DNA from: Gammaproteobacteria bacterium
GTDB taxonomy: Bacteria > Gemmatimonadota > Gemmatimonadetes > Longimicrobiales > Gaopeijiaceae
Assembly (NCBI GenBank): GCA_028819075.1
Contig: JAPPMM010000028.1
Coordinates: 220,732 to 284,731, forward strand
Reading direction: 5' to 3'
DNA: 64,000 nucleotides
Shown: one piece after another, positions 24,982 through 33,938 of the stretch
How the letters are laid out: each line of letters starts with the position of its first letter
How positions within the stretch are numbered: position 1 is the first letter of the stretch
Made by a program: the position numbers and the translations under genes
Notes under the pieces: model-generated
What the model was told of the DNA's origin: nothing
The model's input: only the letters and a program-made list of their open reading frames with translations
Databases searched by the model: none

Positions 24982-26745
24982 ATGAGACCGGACCAGGGTC
25001 TCCGCTACGAAGCCACCGACCCGGTCGCGCGGCCGGTCGGTCTCGGGCTCGGACTGCAGCTCGCCATTCTCAGCCTGAACTCGGCGGTGCTGCTGCCCAC
25101 TATCGTCTTCCGGGCCGCCGACGCGGAAGGATTCCTGTTGTGGGCGGTCTTCGCCGGCATGCTGGCGTGCGGCGTCATGACCGCGGTGCAGGCGATCCGG
25201 CCGGGACGTCTCGGCGCCGGCTACCAGATGCTCCACGGTGCCTCCTCGCCGTTCATCGCCGTGTGCGTCGTGGCTCTGGTTCAGGGCGGGCCATCGTTGC
25301 TCGCGACGCTGGTGGTGGTGTCGGGACTGGTGCAGGCGGCGTTCTCCGAGCGCCTTGCCCTGCTGCACCGCATCCTCACCCCCGTGGTCACGGGCACGGT
25401 GATCATGCTTCTGCCGGTCACGGTCATGCCCGTCCTTTTCCGCATGCTGAACGACCTGCCGGCCGGTGCCCCGGCCGTGGCCGGTCCGCTGTGCGCCTGC
25501 GCGACGGTGGCGACAGCCGCCGGGATCCACCTGAAGGGCACGGGCAGGCTTCGTCTCTGGGCTCCCGCCGCCGGGCTCGCGGCCGGATCCGTCGTGGGCG
25601 GGTTCTTCGGGATCTACGAGGTCGGGCTCGTGGCTGACGCAGCCTGGATCGGGTTGCCGGCGGGCCGTCCCCCCGGGCTGGACCTGAGTTTCAGCCCCGC
25701 CTTCTGGGCGCTTCTTCCGGCCTTCCTGTTCATCGCCCTCGTTGGAGCAACCAAGTCGGTGGGGGTCGCGGTCGCCACCCAGCGCGTATCGTGGCACCGC
25801 GCGCGCGCCGTGGACTTTCGCTCCGTACAGGGTGCGGTGGCGGCCGAGGGCGGCGGCAACATTCTGGCCGGCCTGACCGGCGGGATCCCCAACACCCTGC
25901 ATCCCACGCCCATCGCTACGATCGAGACCACCGGCGTGGCCGCGCGCAGCCTGGGCGTCATCGCCGGGCTCGCGCTGATCGCCCTGGCCTGCCTGCCCAA
26001 GCTGGTCGCGGTGATCGTCGCGATGCCGGACTCCGTCGTGGCCTCGGCGATGGCCGTCATCATGGCCACGTTCTTCGTGGTCGGCATGCGCGAGGTGGTC
26101 TCCGGCACCGGCAGCAATCCGCGAAACGGCCTCATCGCCGGACTCGCGGTCTGGGTCGGCATCGCCGTCGAGTTCGACGTTGTCTTTCCGGACTTCTTTG
26201 CGAACTTCGCGGGCGGCCTCTTCAACAACGGCATGACGGCGGGAGGCACGATCGCCATCCTGCTTGCCGTCCTGACGATGCCGCGCGTGGCGCGCTTCAG
26301 CGGGCGGCTCGACGTGGCCGAACTGCCCGGGATCGGCGATTTCATTCGCAGGTTCGCCCGCCGCACCGGCCTGGAGGCGTCGGTGGAGCGCATGGAGGCC
26401 GCGTGCGAGGAAACCCTGCTGATGCTCCTCGAGCCCCACGGCGCAGGCGGGTCGCCGGGAGACGAGCCGGCGCACGGACAGCGCGCCCTCCTGGTCACGG
26501 CGTACTGGGAGGCCGGGCACGCCGTGCTGCAATTCAAGGCGGCCGCTGCGGGACAGGAAGAACTCAACCTCCAGGATCGGCTGGAGTGGCTCGGGGACGA
26601 GGCCCGGGCCGAACCGGCGGAAACGGAAATCTCGCTGCGGCTGCTCCGGCATCTGGCTTCGTCCGTCCGGCACCAGCAGTTTCGCAACGTGGACATCGTC
26701 ACCCTGAGGGTTGCCCCTGATCGGCAGGCGGGGGAACGGCGCTGA
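24982..26745 (+). CDS. NCS2-type nucleobase/xanthine permease with C-terminal soluble domain
   Basis: A 587-residue protein. Residues 1-435 form a nucleobase-cation symporter-2 core of about 14 helices, with the substrate-loop signatures GYQMLHGASSPF and GNILAGLTGGIPNTLHPT. Residues about 450-587 are soluble and begin ASVERMEAACEETLLMLLEP. They end SLRLLRHLASSVRHQQFRNVD, which recalls the GHKL/histidine-kinase-like ATPase fold; this assignment is from memory and uncertain. Ordinary NCS2 permeases are about 430-460 residues, so the tail is notable. The stop overlaps the TRAP binding-protein ATG by one base. Confidence 0.82.
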   Translation: MRPDQGLRYEATDPVARPVGLGLGLQLAILSLNSAVLLPTIVFRAADAEGFLLWAVFAGMLACGVMTAVQAIRPGRLGAGYQMLHGASSPFIAVCVVALVQGGPSLLATLVVVSGLVQAAFSERLALLHRILTPVVTGTVIMLLPVTVMPVLFRMLNDLPAGAPAVAGPLCACATVATAAGIHLKGTGRLRLWAPAAGLAAGSVVGGFFGIYEVGLVADAAWIGLPAGRPPGLDLSFSPAFWALLPAFLFIALVGATKSVGVAVATQRVSWHRARAVDFRSVQGAVAAEGGGNILAGLTGGIPNTLHPTPIATIETTGVAARSLGVIAGLALIALACLPKLVAVIVAMPDSVVASAMAVIMATFFVVGMREVVSGTGSNPRNGLIAGLAVWVGIAVEFDVVFPDFFANFAGGLFNNGMTAGGTIAILLAVLTMPRVARFSGRLDVAELPGIGDFIRRFARRTGLEASVERMEAACEETLLMLLEPHGAGGSPGDEPAHGQRALLVTAYWEAGHAVLQFKAAAAGQEELNLQDRLEWLGDEARAEPAETEISLRLLRHLASSVRHQQFRNVDIVTLRVAPDRQAGERR

Positions 26746-27779
26746 TGCGTTCGAGTGTTGACTCACGTCGACGTCGGCCGGCTCGCATCGCCGCGCTGAT
26801 CCCTGTCCTGCTTCTCGTGGCCTCCGCCTGTTCGCCTTCCCCGGATGGCGGTCCGGGGCGCAGATCGCTCGTCCTTGCGCACTTCGTGCCGCCGCTCAGC
26901 ACCTTGAGATCCGGGGTCGTGATCCCGTTCTCGGAACGACTGGAGCAGGTGTCGGGAGGCAGGCTGACGGCGACGGAGTACATGGGAGGCGCCCTCGGCT
27001 CCGATCCCCGGAGATACTATTCCATGCTGCTCGAGGGGGTGGCGGACATAGCCATGGTGATCCCCGGATACACGGCCGTGACGTTCCCCAGAACCACGCT
27101 AAGCGCCTATCCGGGGATCTGCGGCACCGCGATCGAGTGCACGGCCGCGCTGCAGCGCGCCGGCCCGGTCCTCGAGGAGGAGTACGAGGCGAAGGTCCTG
27201 GCGATGTGGTCCACCACTCCCCCCGTGCTCCTCACCCGCGAAAGGCCCGTCCGAAGACTGGAGGACCTGCAGGGGCTCAAGCTGAGGGTCTCGTCGCGCA
27301 TCGAGATGCCCTTTGTCGACGCACTGGGAGCGACCCCGGTGATGCAGCCCGTCTCGGAGATTCAACAGAACCTGCACACCGGCGTGATCGACGGCGTCGT
27401 GATCACCGCAGGGGGCATTTCCGCGTATCAGTTGCAGGAGCCGGCCGAATACCTCACCACATGGCTGCCCCTCTCCGCGACTCCCTTTTCACTGCTGATG
27501 AATCGCGGCGCCTACGAGTCGCTCACCGCGCAGGAGCAGGGCTGGCTGGACGAGGCCGCCGACTCCTGGCTGTCGGAGTCGGGGGGGCAGGCGTACGAAC
27601 TCGCCGGGGCGCGCGGCATTCGGATCGCCCGCGAGGCGGGTGTCGAAATCATCGATCTCTCCGAGGAAGAGAAGGCGCGTTTCCTGGAGGCGGTCGCTGA
27701 TGTCTACCAGGCGCAGCTCTCCCGCAGGATCGGCGACGCGACGGTGGCCGAGATCATCGATCTCTTCCGCGGCAATTGA
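26745..27779 (+). CDS. dctP: TRAP transporter solute-binding lipoprotein (DctP family)
   Basis: A 344-residue extracytoplasmic binding protein with a lipobox (LLVASAC). Mature features are LAHFVPPLSTLRSGVVIPF, the ELDGVADI-like LLEGVADIAMVIPGY, and LEDLQGLKLRVSSR with the conserved Arg that pairs with the substrate carboxylate. Then come GVIDGVVITAGG and a C-terminal helical latch. DctP proteins deliver organic acids to DctQM. It starts on the last base of the permease stop and ends on the first base of the next start, so the whole set is one tightly coupled transcript. Confidence 0.92.
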   Translation: MRSSVDSRRRRPARIAALIPVLLLVASACSPSPDGGPGRRSLVLAHFVPPLSTLRSGVVIPFSERLEQVSGGRLTATEYMGGALGSDPRRYYSMLLEGVADIAMVIPGYTAVTFPRTTLSAYPGICGTAIECTAALQRAGPVLEEEYEAKVLAMWSTTPPVLLTRERPVRRLEDLQGLKLRVSSRIEMPFVDALGATPVMQPVSEIQQNLHTGVIDGVVITAGGISAYQLQEPAEYLTTWLPLSATPFSLLMNRGAYESLTAQEQGWLDEAADSWLSESGGQAYELAGARGIRIAREAGVEIIDLSEEEKARFLEAVADVYQAQLSRRIGDATVAEIIDLFRGN

Positions 27780-28321
27780 TGCCCTCGGACCAGGACCCGG
27801 TGCCAGACCGCAGTCGGGTCGACGAGGCGCCTCGCCGGTGGCTGACTGCCGCGCTCGCCGTCACCGGGGGCGTGGCGCTGCTCCTGCTCCTGGGCGTGAC
27901 CGTGGTCGAGGTCGTCGCGCGCCACCTCTTCGGGGCTCCCCTGCTGGGCGCGGAGGATCTCACCTCCATGGGCCTTACGGTGCTCGTGGCCGCCGCGGTA
28001 GTCTGTGCGGCCCAGGAGGGAACACACGTGTCCGTCGAGCTCATCGAGCGCTTTGCGGGCCGTGCCGTCACACGGGCAACCGACGCCCTCGCGCGGGTCC
28101 TGGGGGCTGCTGCGGCGGCGGTCACGGCCGTCGCCCTCTTCGCCAACGGCAGTTGCGGGATCGAGTGCGGCGAGGTCACCGGCACCATCGCCATCGTGCA
28201 CACGCCGTTCTACTACGCGCTGGGCGCATGCATGGCAACGTACTCGCTGTTGCTCGCGTCCCGGCTGGTTCGGGGGCGGGCCGCGCGTGAGGAGGACGAC
28301 TCGCGGGCCAGGGGCATCTGA
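27779..28321 (+). CDS. dctQ: TRAP transporter small permease (DctQ family)
   Basis: A 180-residue inner-membrane protein with four predicted helices. These lie at LTAALAVTGGVALLLLLGV, LTVLVAAAVVCAAQEG (preceded by GAPLLGAEDLTSMG), VLGAAAAAVTAVALF and YYALGACMATYSLLL. VVEVVARHLFGAPLLGAEDL and EGTHVSVELI are typical of DctQ. It forms the membrane complex with DctM. ATG 27779 shares a base with the preceding TGA; a TTG one codon earlier is less likely. Confidence 0.9.
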   Translation: MPSDQDPVPDRSRVDEAPRRWLTAALAVTGGVALLLLLGVTVVEVVARHLFGAPLLGAEDLTSMGLTVLVAAAVVCAAQEGTHVSVELIERFAGRAVTRATDALARVLGAAAAAVTAVALFANGSCGIECGEVTGTIAIVHTPFYYALGACMATYSLLLASRLVRGRAAREEDDSRARGI

Positions 28322-29625
28322 TGGAGGGGTCCGCGGCCGCATTGCTCGGCGTCGTTGCCCTCTTCGTTCTTCTGCTGATCCGCGTGCCCGTCGGGCTCTC
28401 CATGCTCATCGCGGGCGCGGTCGGCATCGCGCTGATCCGGCCCCAGGCGGTGCTCCCCGTCATCGCGGGGGAGACGTTCGCGGTGTCATCGCGGACCGCG
28501 CTCACCATCATCCCGCTCTTCATGCTGATGGGGAGTCTGACGGTGGCCTCGGGGATGAGCCGGGACCTCTACCTGGCGGCCAACCTCTGGCTGGCCCGCA
28601 TCCGGGGCGGCCTGGCCGCGGCATCGATCGTCGCGTGCGCGGGCTTCTCGGCTCTGTCCGGCTCGTCGCTGGCCGCCGCCCTGACCATGGGGCGCGTCGC
28701 GCTGCCCGAGATGCGGCGCTTCAACTACGACAAGTCGCTCGCGGCCGGGGCCGTAGCGGCGGGTGGCACCCTCGGCATCCTGATTCCGCCCTCGGCCGGG
28801 CTGGTCCTGTACGGCATCCTCACCGAGCAGAGCATCGGCCGCCTTTTCATGGCGGGACTGCTTCCCGGGATTCTGCTCGCGGCGCTCTTCGTCCTGACCG
28901 TCGTCATCATAGCAACCCTTCATCCCGAGCGGGCGCCCCGGGGAGAGCCGGAGAACGCACCGGGGAAACGAGGGCGCACGCCTGCGGGGGCCTGGTGGAT
29001 CCTGGGCCTCGCCGTCGTGACCCTCGGCGGCATCTACGCCGGCATCTTCTCCGCAATGGAGGCCGCGGGCGTGGGCGCGTTCCTCGCCCTGCTCGCGGCC
29101 CTGGCGCGTCGTTCCCTGACCCGCGACGCCCTCGGCGAGCTCGTCCTTTCGACCCTGCGGGCGTGTGGCACGGTCTTCCTGATCCTGATCGGGGCCTACG
29201 TCTTCAAGGTATTCCTGGGATTTACCGGAACACCGTTCGCCATGGCCCGCTGGGTGGGCGATCAGGGATGGTCGGGACCCCAGGTGGTGGCCCTTGTGCT
29301 CGCGATGTTCATCGTGCTGGGCACCTTCCTGGACGGCTTCGCGATCCTCGTTCTGACGATTCCGCTGGTTCAGCCGATCCTCACGTCACTGGGCGTCGAC
29401 ATGATCTGGTTCGGCGTGATGATCGTCATCACCCTGGAGATGGGGCTGATTTCGCCGCCCGTGGGGCTGAACACGTTCGTGGTGAAGGTGGTGGCCCCGG
29501 ACGTTCCCATGGGCGCGATCTTCCGCGGCATCATTCCGTTCTGGTTCGCGATGCTGGCGATGCTGGTGCTGCTGGCGCTCGTGCCGCGGATCGCAACGTT
29601 CCTGCCGCAGGCGATGTTCGGGTAG
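28321..29625 (+). CDS. dctM: TRAP transporter large permease (DctM family)
   Basis: A 434-residue large membrane subunit of a TRAP transporter, with about 12 helices. Diagnostic stretches are RVPVGLSMLIAG, IPLFMLMGSL, GFSALSGSSLAAALTMGRV, GGTLGILIPPSAGLVLYG, and at the end EMGLISPPVGLNTFVVK. It performs sodium-coupled uptake with DctP and DctQ. It is the last gene of the NCS2-dctP-dctQ-dctM operon; each junction is a TGATG overlap. A vapC gene converges 53 bases downstream. Confidence 0.94.
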   Translation: MEGSAAALLGVVALFVLLLIRVPVGLSMLIAGAVGIALIRPQAVLPVIAGETFAVSSRTALTIIPLFMLMGSLTVASGMSRDLYLAANLWLARIRGGLAAASIVACAGFSALSGSSLAAALTMGRVALPEMRRFNYDKSLAAGAVAAGGTLGILIPPSAGLVLYGILTEQSIGRLFMAGLLPGILLAALFVLTVVIIATLHPERAPRGEPENAPGKRGRTPAGAWWILGLAVVTLGGIYAGIFSAMEAAGVGAFLALLAALARRSLTRDALGELVLSTLRACGTVFLILIGAYVFKVFLGFTGTPFAMARWVGDQGWSGPQVVALVLAMFIVLGTFLDGFAILVLTIPLVQPILTSLGVDMIWFGVMIVITLEMGLISPPVGLNTFVVKVVAPDVPMGAIFRGIIPFWFAMLAMLVLLALVPRIATFLPQAMFG

Positions 29626-29678
29626 GCGGTTTCCCCGCCCCGGCGAGGGCCCGGAACGGACGCTTTGAGCGCGATCCG

Positions 29679-30092
29679 TCAGCGTTCGCAGTCGCTCTCC
29701 GGCTCCACGAGCTCCAGTTCCGTGTGTCGGGCGATCATCTCGAAGTCGCGGTTGCGGGCCAACAGCGGACGGCCCTCGTCGATGGCGCTGGCCGCGACCA
29801 TGCAATCAACCATGGAACGGATCGTGCGTCCGGCGTGGCGGCAGGTGCGGTAGACGAGGGCGCCCTGCTGGAAGTGTCCCAGCGAATCCGGGACGAGGAT
29901 TTCGAAGCGGGAGATCAACTTGAGCAGCTGACGCGCCTCGGGCTCCGTTCGGCATCCCGCCAGCAACTCCATCACCACCGAGGCAGGCGTGGCGATGGGT
30001 CGGCCCGCCCGGACCGCGTCATCCAGGAACAGGTCGAAGGCGCTCTCTGTACGCCGCAGGTATTCGACCCACGCCGAGGTGTCGACGATCAC
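29679..30092 (-). CDS. vapC: PIN-domain ribonuclease toxin (VapC family)
   Basis: A 137-residue PIN domain. The acidic catalytic set is visible: Asp in MIVDTSAW, Glu in VVMELLAG, Asp in RSMVDCMVA, and Asp in ARNRDFEMI. Such toxins cut tRNA or rRNA when released from their antitoxin. The start overlaps the antitoxin stop by 4 bases, the normal antitoxin-first order. The C-terminus (PESDCER) is charged. Confidence 0.92.
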   Translation of the reverse strand: MIVDTSAWVEYLRRTESAFDLFLDDAVRAGRPIATPASVVMELLAGCRTEPEARQLLKLISRFEILVPDSLGHFQQGALVYRTCRHAGRTIRSMVDCMVAASAIDEGRPLLARNRDFEMIARHTELELVEPESDCER

Positions 30093-30502
30093 CAGATGTC
30101 AGGGGGGCGATCCCGGCCCATCTCGTCCAGATCCCCGTCCCAGCCGACCCCACGCATGGCGAGCGCCTCCTCCTTCGTCATCGGCACGATCGCCTGACGC
30201 AGGACCGCCTCCTTCACGGCCGCGGTCCAATTGCGCAGCCCGTAGCGCTGTCTGACCGCTTCCAGATCGGCCTCGGGCAGCCTGACTTCAAGGCTGACGA
30301 ACGGGTAGTGGGCGGATTCGGGGATTTGGTATGCCGGGCGGGCTTCCCGCACCGCGGCCGCTCCCCCGCGCAGCTCGCGCTCCCGCGCTTCGCGCAGCGT
30401 CCTCCGGACCCACGCGGATACGGTGACGCGATTCCGCTTCGCGGCGTCGCGAATCTCCTCGAGTTCCGCCTCGGACAGCACCACCTGCAGTCGCTTACTC
30501 AT
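30089..30502 (-). CDS. vapB: VapB-like antitoxin with two putative DNA-binding modules
   Basis: A 137-residue antitoxin, longer than the usual 70-90. Residues 1-42 look like a ribbon-helix-helix (LQVVLSEAELEEIRDAA, then VSAWVRRTLREARE). Residues 70-105 look like a second VapB-type module (VSLEVRLPEADLEAVRQRYG, then TAAVKEAVLRQA). The tail EEALAMRGVGWDGDLDEM is the typical toxin-wrapping segment. ATG 30502 begins the recognisable RHH and sits next to an AT-rich palindrome, so autoregulation is likely. The longer frame to 30886 is arginine-rich shadow sequence. Confidence 0.82.
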   Translation of the reverse strand: MSKRLQVVLSEAELEEIRDAAKRNRVTVSAWVRRTLREARERELRGGAAAVREARPAYQIPESAHYPFVSLEVRLPEADLEAVRQRYGLRNWTAAVKEAVLRQAIVPMTKEEALAMRGVGWDGDLDEMGRDRPPDIW

Positions 30503-30508
30503 GATGTG

Positions 30509-30521
30509 AGTATGATATACT
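30509..30521. promoter_or_regulatory. Palindromic operator candidate of the vapBC pair
   Basis: Inverted repeat AGTAT-GAT-ATACT, 7 bases upstream of the antitoxin ATG, in the only AT-rich patch of the region. It overlaps a TATATC/TATCAT -10-like element on the minus strand. RHH antitoxins typically bind such repeats together with their toxin. Confidence 0.55.
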
Positions 30522-30626
30522 GATCTGTGGGATGCGAAAAGGGAGCGGGGGATACAGATAAGGGGCGGGGATCGTTCCCGGCCGCGACCGTTCGCGCGCG
30601 GGGAGGGATCCGGCGAGCGAGCGGGG

Positions 30627-31934
30627 CTAGTCGTGAGCCCGATGGTCCGTGAGGCGGCGCGCCTTGACGGGAAACCTGGGGAGAGTGCCGGCGGGCACGG
30701 CGGACACCTCCAACCCGAGCCCAAACTTGGCGCGCATGGCGTCCGCCAGGAGAGCCCGCACGCGGTCGGCGTCACCCGTCCAGAGCTCCACCTGCACCTC
30801 GATTTCGTCGCGTTTGCCGCGCCGATGGACATTGACGGCGAACTCGCGGACCTCGCCAAAGCTCCAGATGACGTTCTCGATCGCACCGGGATAGAAGGCC
30901 ACTCCCTGAACCGTCAGCTTCTGGTCCAGCCGCCCCACCACCCCGGCCCTCAGGCAACGGTACCCGCTACCGCAGTGACACGGCCCCGTCTCCAGCCTCC
31001 CGACGTCACCGGTCCTGTAGCGGATCACAGGCATGCCGGCGCGGCCAAGGTTGGTGATGACGAGCTCCCCTTCCCGGGAGGGGGCGTGCGTGTCGGGATC
31101 GATCACCTCGAAGATGAACTCGCTCTCGTTGAGGTGGAGGCCTTCCCTGGCCTCGCAATGGAACCCCCACGCGCCCACCTCGGTCGCGCCCGCGTGGTCG
31201 AACACGCTGGCCCCGAACGCGTCCTCCAGCCGCGCCCTCGTCGCCGGCTGGCTCGCGCCCGGCTCACCGGCGTGGATGTTGATCCGCAACGCGGAGGCGG
31301 CCAGCTCCACCCCTGCCTCCGCAGCGACCTCGGCCATGCGCAGGGCGTGTGTCGGGGTGGAGACGAGAACGGTCGGCCGCCAGGCCATGATCGCGTCGAC
31401 CCTCGCGCGCGCCGACATGCCGCCGCCCGGCAGAATCAGGCAACCCAGGTGCCGTGCGCCCTCGACGCCACTCCATGTCCCGAGAAAGGGGCCGAAGGAA
31501 AAGGGAAAGAAGACGCGGTCGGCCGCAGTGACCCCGGCCGCCCGGAACACCTTCGCCCAGCACCGTCCGAACCATGCCCAGCTCTCGGCATCGTCGAGCC
31601 AGCACAGCCCCTGCCCGGTCGTGCCCGAGGTGTGGTGCTCCTGTATGTAGTGCTCCGGAGGGAAGGTCGGCAGCGTCCCGTAGGGCGGCGTGCGGGACTG
31701 GTCCGCGGCCAATTCGTCCCTGGTGGTGAACGGCAGTTGACGGTAGGCATCCATGCCGGTCAGATCGGCGGCGGCCTCCAGCCCGGCCGCAGCCAGCTTG
31801 TCCCGGTAGAACAAATTGCTCCGCAGGACCGGCTCCAGCATGGCGCGCAGCCGGCGGAGTTGCTCGCGTTCGAGGGCAGCCCGGCCGAGCCGTTCCCCAC
31901 TTTCTCCTGCCTTTCGATCCATTTCCCGTGGCAC
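30627..31934 (-). CDS. Phenylacetate-CoA ligase-like AMP-forming enzyme
   Basis: A 435-residue adenylate-forming enzyme of the PaaK group. The P-loop is HHTSGTTGQGLCW. FDHAGATEVGAWGFHC is the adenine-binding segment, VIRYRTGDVGRLE the hinge-proximal Asp region, and GRLDQKLTVQGVAFYP the core motif before the C-terminal lid. A Cys pair in GPCHCGSGYRC is common in this family. It would activate an aromatic or other carboxylic acid to a CoA thioester in the cytoplasm. GTG 31934 is used; ATG 31922 is equally possible. It is divergent from the Tat-small protein/amidase pair. Confidence 0.88.
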   Translation of the reverse strand: MPREMDRKAGESGERLGRAALEREQLRRLRAMLEPVLRSNLFYRDKLAAAGLEAAADLTGMDAYRQLPFTTRDELAADQSRTPPYGTLPTFPPEHYIQEHHTSGTTGQGLCWLDDAESWAWFGRCWAKVFRAAGVTAADRVFFPFSFGPFLGTWSGVEGARHLGCLILPGGGMSARARVDAIMAWRPTVLVSTPTHALRMAEVAAEAGVELAASALRINIHAGEPGASQPATRARLEDAFGASVFDHAGATEVGAWGFHCEAREGLHLNESEFIFEVIDPDTHAPSREGELVITNLGRAGMPVIRYRTGDVGRLETGPCHCGSGYRCLRAGVVGRLDQKLTVQGVAFYPGAIENVIWSFGEVREFAVNVHRRGKRDEIEVQVELWTGDADRVRALLADAMRAKFGLGLEVSAVPAGTLPRFPVKARRLTDHRAHD

Positions 31935-32176
31935 AGCGTTGAACCGGCGGTCGTCGCGGGCGCCAACCTACCCGGGGGTCATTGCCGCGTCAAACGATGG
32001 GCGATGCAGGAAACCGCACATCGGAATGGCGGGGCTGGATATGCGGCGAGGCTCCCCGTTAGGTTGCGGCCAATGACGAAAAGGGCGCGGAGCGGACGCT
32101 CGGCGTGTGAGGTCGCGACTCTGGAGCAGCCGCGATCGCCCAAATGTCCTTCACAGCCATGTCGAGGAGCCCGTCC

Positions 32177-32458
32177 ATGACCATGGATCGCCGAAAGTTC
32201 ACCGCAGTCGCCGGCGCAAGCGCGATGGCGCTGGCGTGGGCGCAGGCCTGCACCGAAGTGGCCGAGACCGGCGAGGTCTCGACCGCGACCGCCAACACGC
32301 TGCTCGATCACCAGGGACCGCGGGGCATCTACGAGGACGCCGCGGAGCTGGAGCGGCTGAAGGCGGCCATCGCCAACATGGTCAACGTGCAGCAGACGCT
32401 GCGCGACTTCCCGCTCGACCCCGACGAGCCCCCCCTTCTCGTCTTCTGGAGGGGCTGA
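32177..32458 (+). CDS. Small Tat-signal protein, GatC/AtzG-like amidase partner
   Basis: A 93-residue protein with a twin-arginine leader (MDRRKFTAVAGASAMALAW) running into AQAC, a possible lipobox. The remaining 70 residues hold LERLKAAIANMVNVQQTL and the tail FPLDPDEPPLLVFW. That tail resembles the C-terminus of GatC/AtzG-type small subunits that wrap around amidases. GAGGAG lies 9 bases before ATG 32177. The next gene, an amidase, begins 3 bases after the stop and in the same frame. The subunit role is inferred from the tail and the adjacency. Confidence 0.65.
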   Translation: MTMDRRKFTAVAGASAMALAWAQACTEVAETGEVSTATANTLLDHQGPRGIYEDAAELERLKAAIANMVNVQQTLRDFPLDPDEPPLLVFWRG

Positions 32459-32461
32459 GCC

Positions 32462-33931
32462 ATGCAGGAATCGACGTTTTTCCTGACGGTCCGCGAACTG
32501 GCCGACCTGCTAGCCGACGGCTCCATCACCTCGGTCGAGCTGACCGAGGCCTACCTCGCGCGCGCCGAGGAGCTGGACGTGCCGCCCTTCGAGCTGCCCA
32601 GCGAGCCCCGCACCGACCACGACGGCAAGCTGGCCACCATGGTCACCATCGCGCGCGACCACGCCCTCGAGGCCGCCGAGCGCGCCGACCGGGAGCTGGC
32701 CGCCGGCAATCGCCGCAGCATCTTGCACGGGATCCCCTACGGCGTGAAGGATCTGCTCGACACCCGCGGCATCCGCACCACGTGGGGCTCGGGCATCTTC
32801 CGCGACCGGGTGCCTGACCGCAACGCAGCGGTCATCGACATGCTCGAAGGGGCCGGCGCGGTGCTCATGGCGAAGAACTCACTCGGGGAGTTCGCGGGCG
32901 GCAACACCAGTTCGGCACTCAATCCGTGGAAGCTCGACCGCACCAGCTTCGGCTCTTCCAGCGGGACGGTGTCGGCGGCGGTAGCCGGCCTCATCGGCTT
33001 CGGAATCGGCACGGAGACGGGCGGCTCCATAGTATTTCCGGCCTCCGCGGTGGGCGCGTCGGGGCTCCGGCCCAGCTTCGGACGGGTCAGCCGCTTTGGC
33101 TGCATGGCGCTCTCGTGGAGCCTGGACAAGATCGGTCCCGTCGGGCGCTCGGCGGAGGATTGCGGTCACATCCTCCAGCACATCGCCGGCTACGACGCGC
33201 GCGACAACAGCACCGTCGACCGCCCGTTCGTCTTCCGCGCGGATCCGGGCGCGATGCGCGGGCGGCGGCTGGGCGTCCACCGGCCCGAATTCCTGCTCTC
33301 GGGCTCGGAGACGACCCGGCGCGTCTTCCAGGAGGCGCTCGACGTCTTCGAGCAGATGGGCGTGGTGCTGGAGGATGTGGAGTTGCCCCTCCGGCCCACC
33401 GGCGCCCTCTTCACCACTATCGTCACCGTGGAGAGCGGCACCAACTTCAAGGCGCTCTTCGATGACGGCAGCGCGGCCAACATGTTCTCGTTCAACGAGG
33501 ACCGGCGCGCGGGCTGGATGGCCGGGCGCATGCTGCCCGCCGCCGACTATCTGACGGCCCAGCGCATCCGCAACCAGCTGGTGCGCGAGACCGACGATAT
33601 CCTCTCCCGCTACGACGCGGTCATCGCCCCCACCTGGCCCAACGGCGCCGCCATGCGCGAGGTGAGCGAGGGCTGGCCGATCCCGGCGCGCAACGAGTGG
33701 GAGCCCCCGGACGACGTGAGTGCGCGCACCCCGCGCCTCAACTACATCGCCAACCTGGTGGGGCTTCCGGGGCTCGCCATCCCGTGCGGATTCGACGAGG
33801 AGGGGCTGCCGCTTTCGCTGCAGATCTGCGGCTCGTCGATGGACGATCAGGCCGTGCTGGATCTGGGAATGGGCTATCAGCGCGAGACGGACTGGCACCG
33901 GCGGCGGCCGGAGTATCCGTGGAGGGAGTAG
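32462..33931 (+). CDS. Amidase signature family enzyme
   Basis: A 489-residue amidase. The Ser-cisSer-Lys triad is visible: Lys in HGIPYGVKDLLDT, cis-Ser in TSFGSSSGTVSAAVAG, and the nucleophile Ser in GTETGGSIVFPA. The family hydrolyses amides, including peptide, aryl or amino-acid amides. It lacks its own signal peptide although the preceding small protein has a Tat leader, so export by piggy-backing is possible. It starts 3 bases after that gene's TGA, in the same frame. It ends 8 bases from the convergent propeller lipoprotein. Confidence 0.93.
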   Translation: MQESTFFLTVRELADLLADGSITSVELTEAYLARAEELDVPPFELPSEPRTDHDGKLATMVTIARDHALEAAERADRELAAGNRRSILHGIPYGVKDLLDTRGIRTTWGSGIFRDRVPDRNAAVIDMLEGAGAVLMAKNSLGEFAGGNTSSALNPWKLDRTSFGSSSGTVSAAVAGLIGFGIGTETGGSIVFPASAVGASGLRPSFGRVSRFGCMALSWSLDKIGPVGRSAEDCGHILQHIAGYDARDNSTVDRPFVFRADPGAMRGRRLGVHRPEFLLSGSETTRRVFQEALDVFEQMGVVLEDVELPLRPTGALFTTIVTVESGTNFKALFDDGSAANMFSFNEDRRAGWMAGRMLPAADYLTAQRIRNQLVRETDDILSRYDAVIAPTWPNGAAMREVSEGWPIPARNEWEPPDDVSARTPRLNYIANLVGLPGLAIPCGFDEEGLPLSLQICGSSMDDQAVLDLGMGYQRETDWHRRRPEYPWRE

Positions 33932-33938
33932 GGCCCTC

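Noticed and set aside
24763..26766. 667-codon minus-strand frame over the NCS2 permease
   Set aside because: Shadow frame; the plus-strand permease has clear transporter motifs and coupled neighbours.
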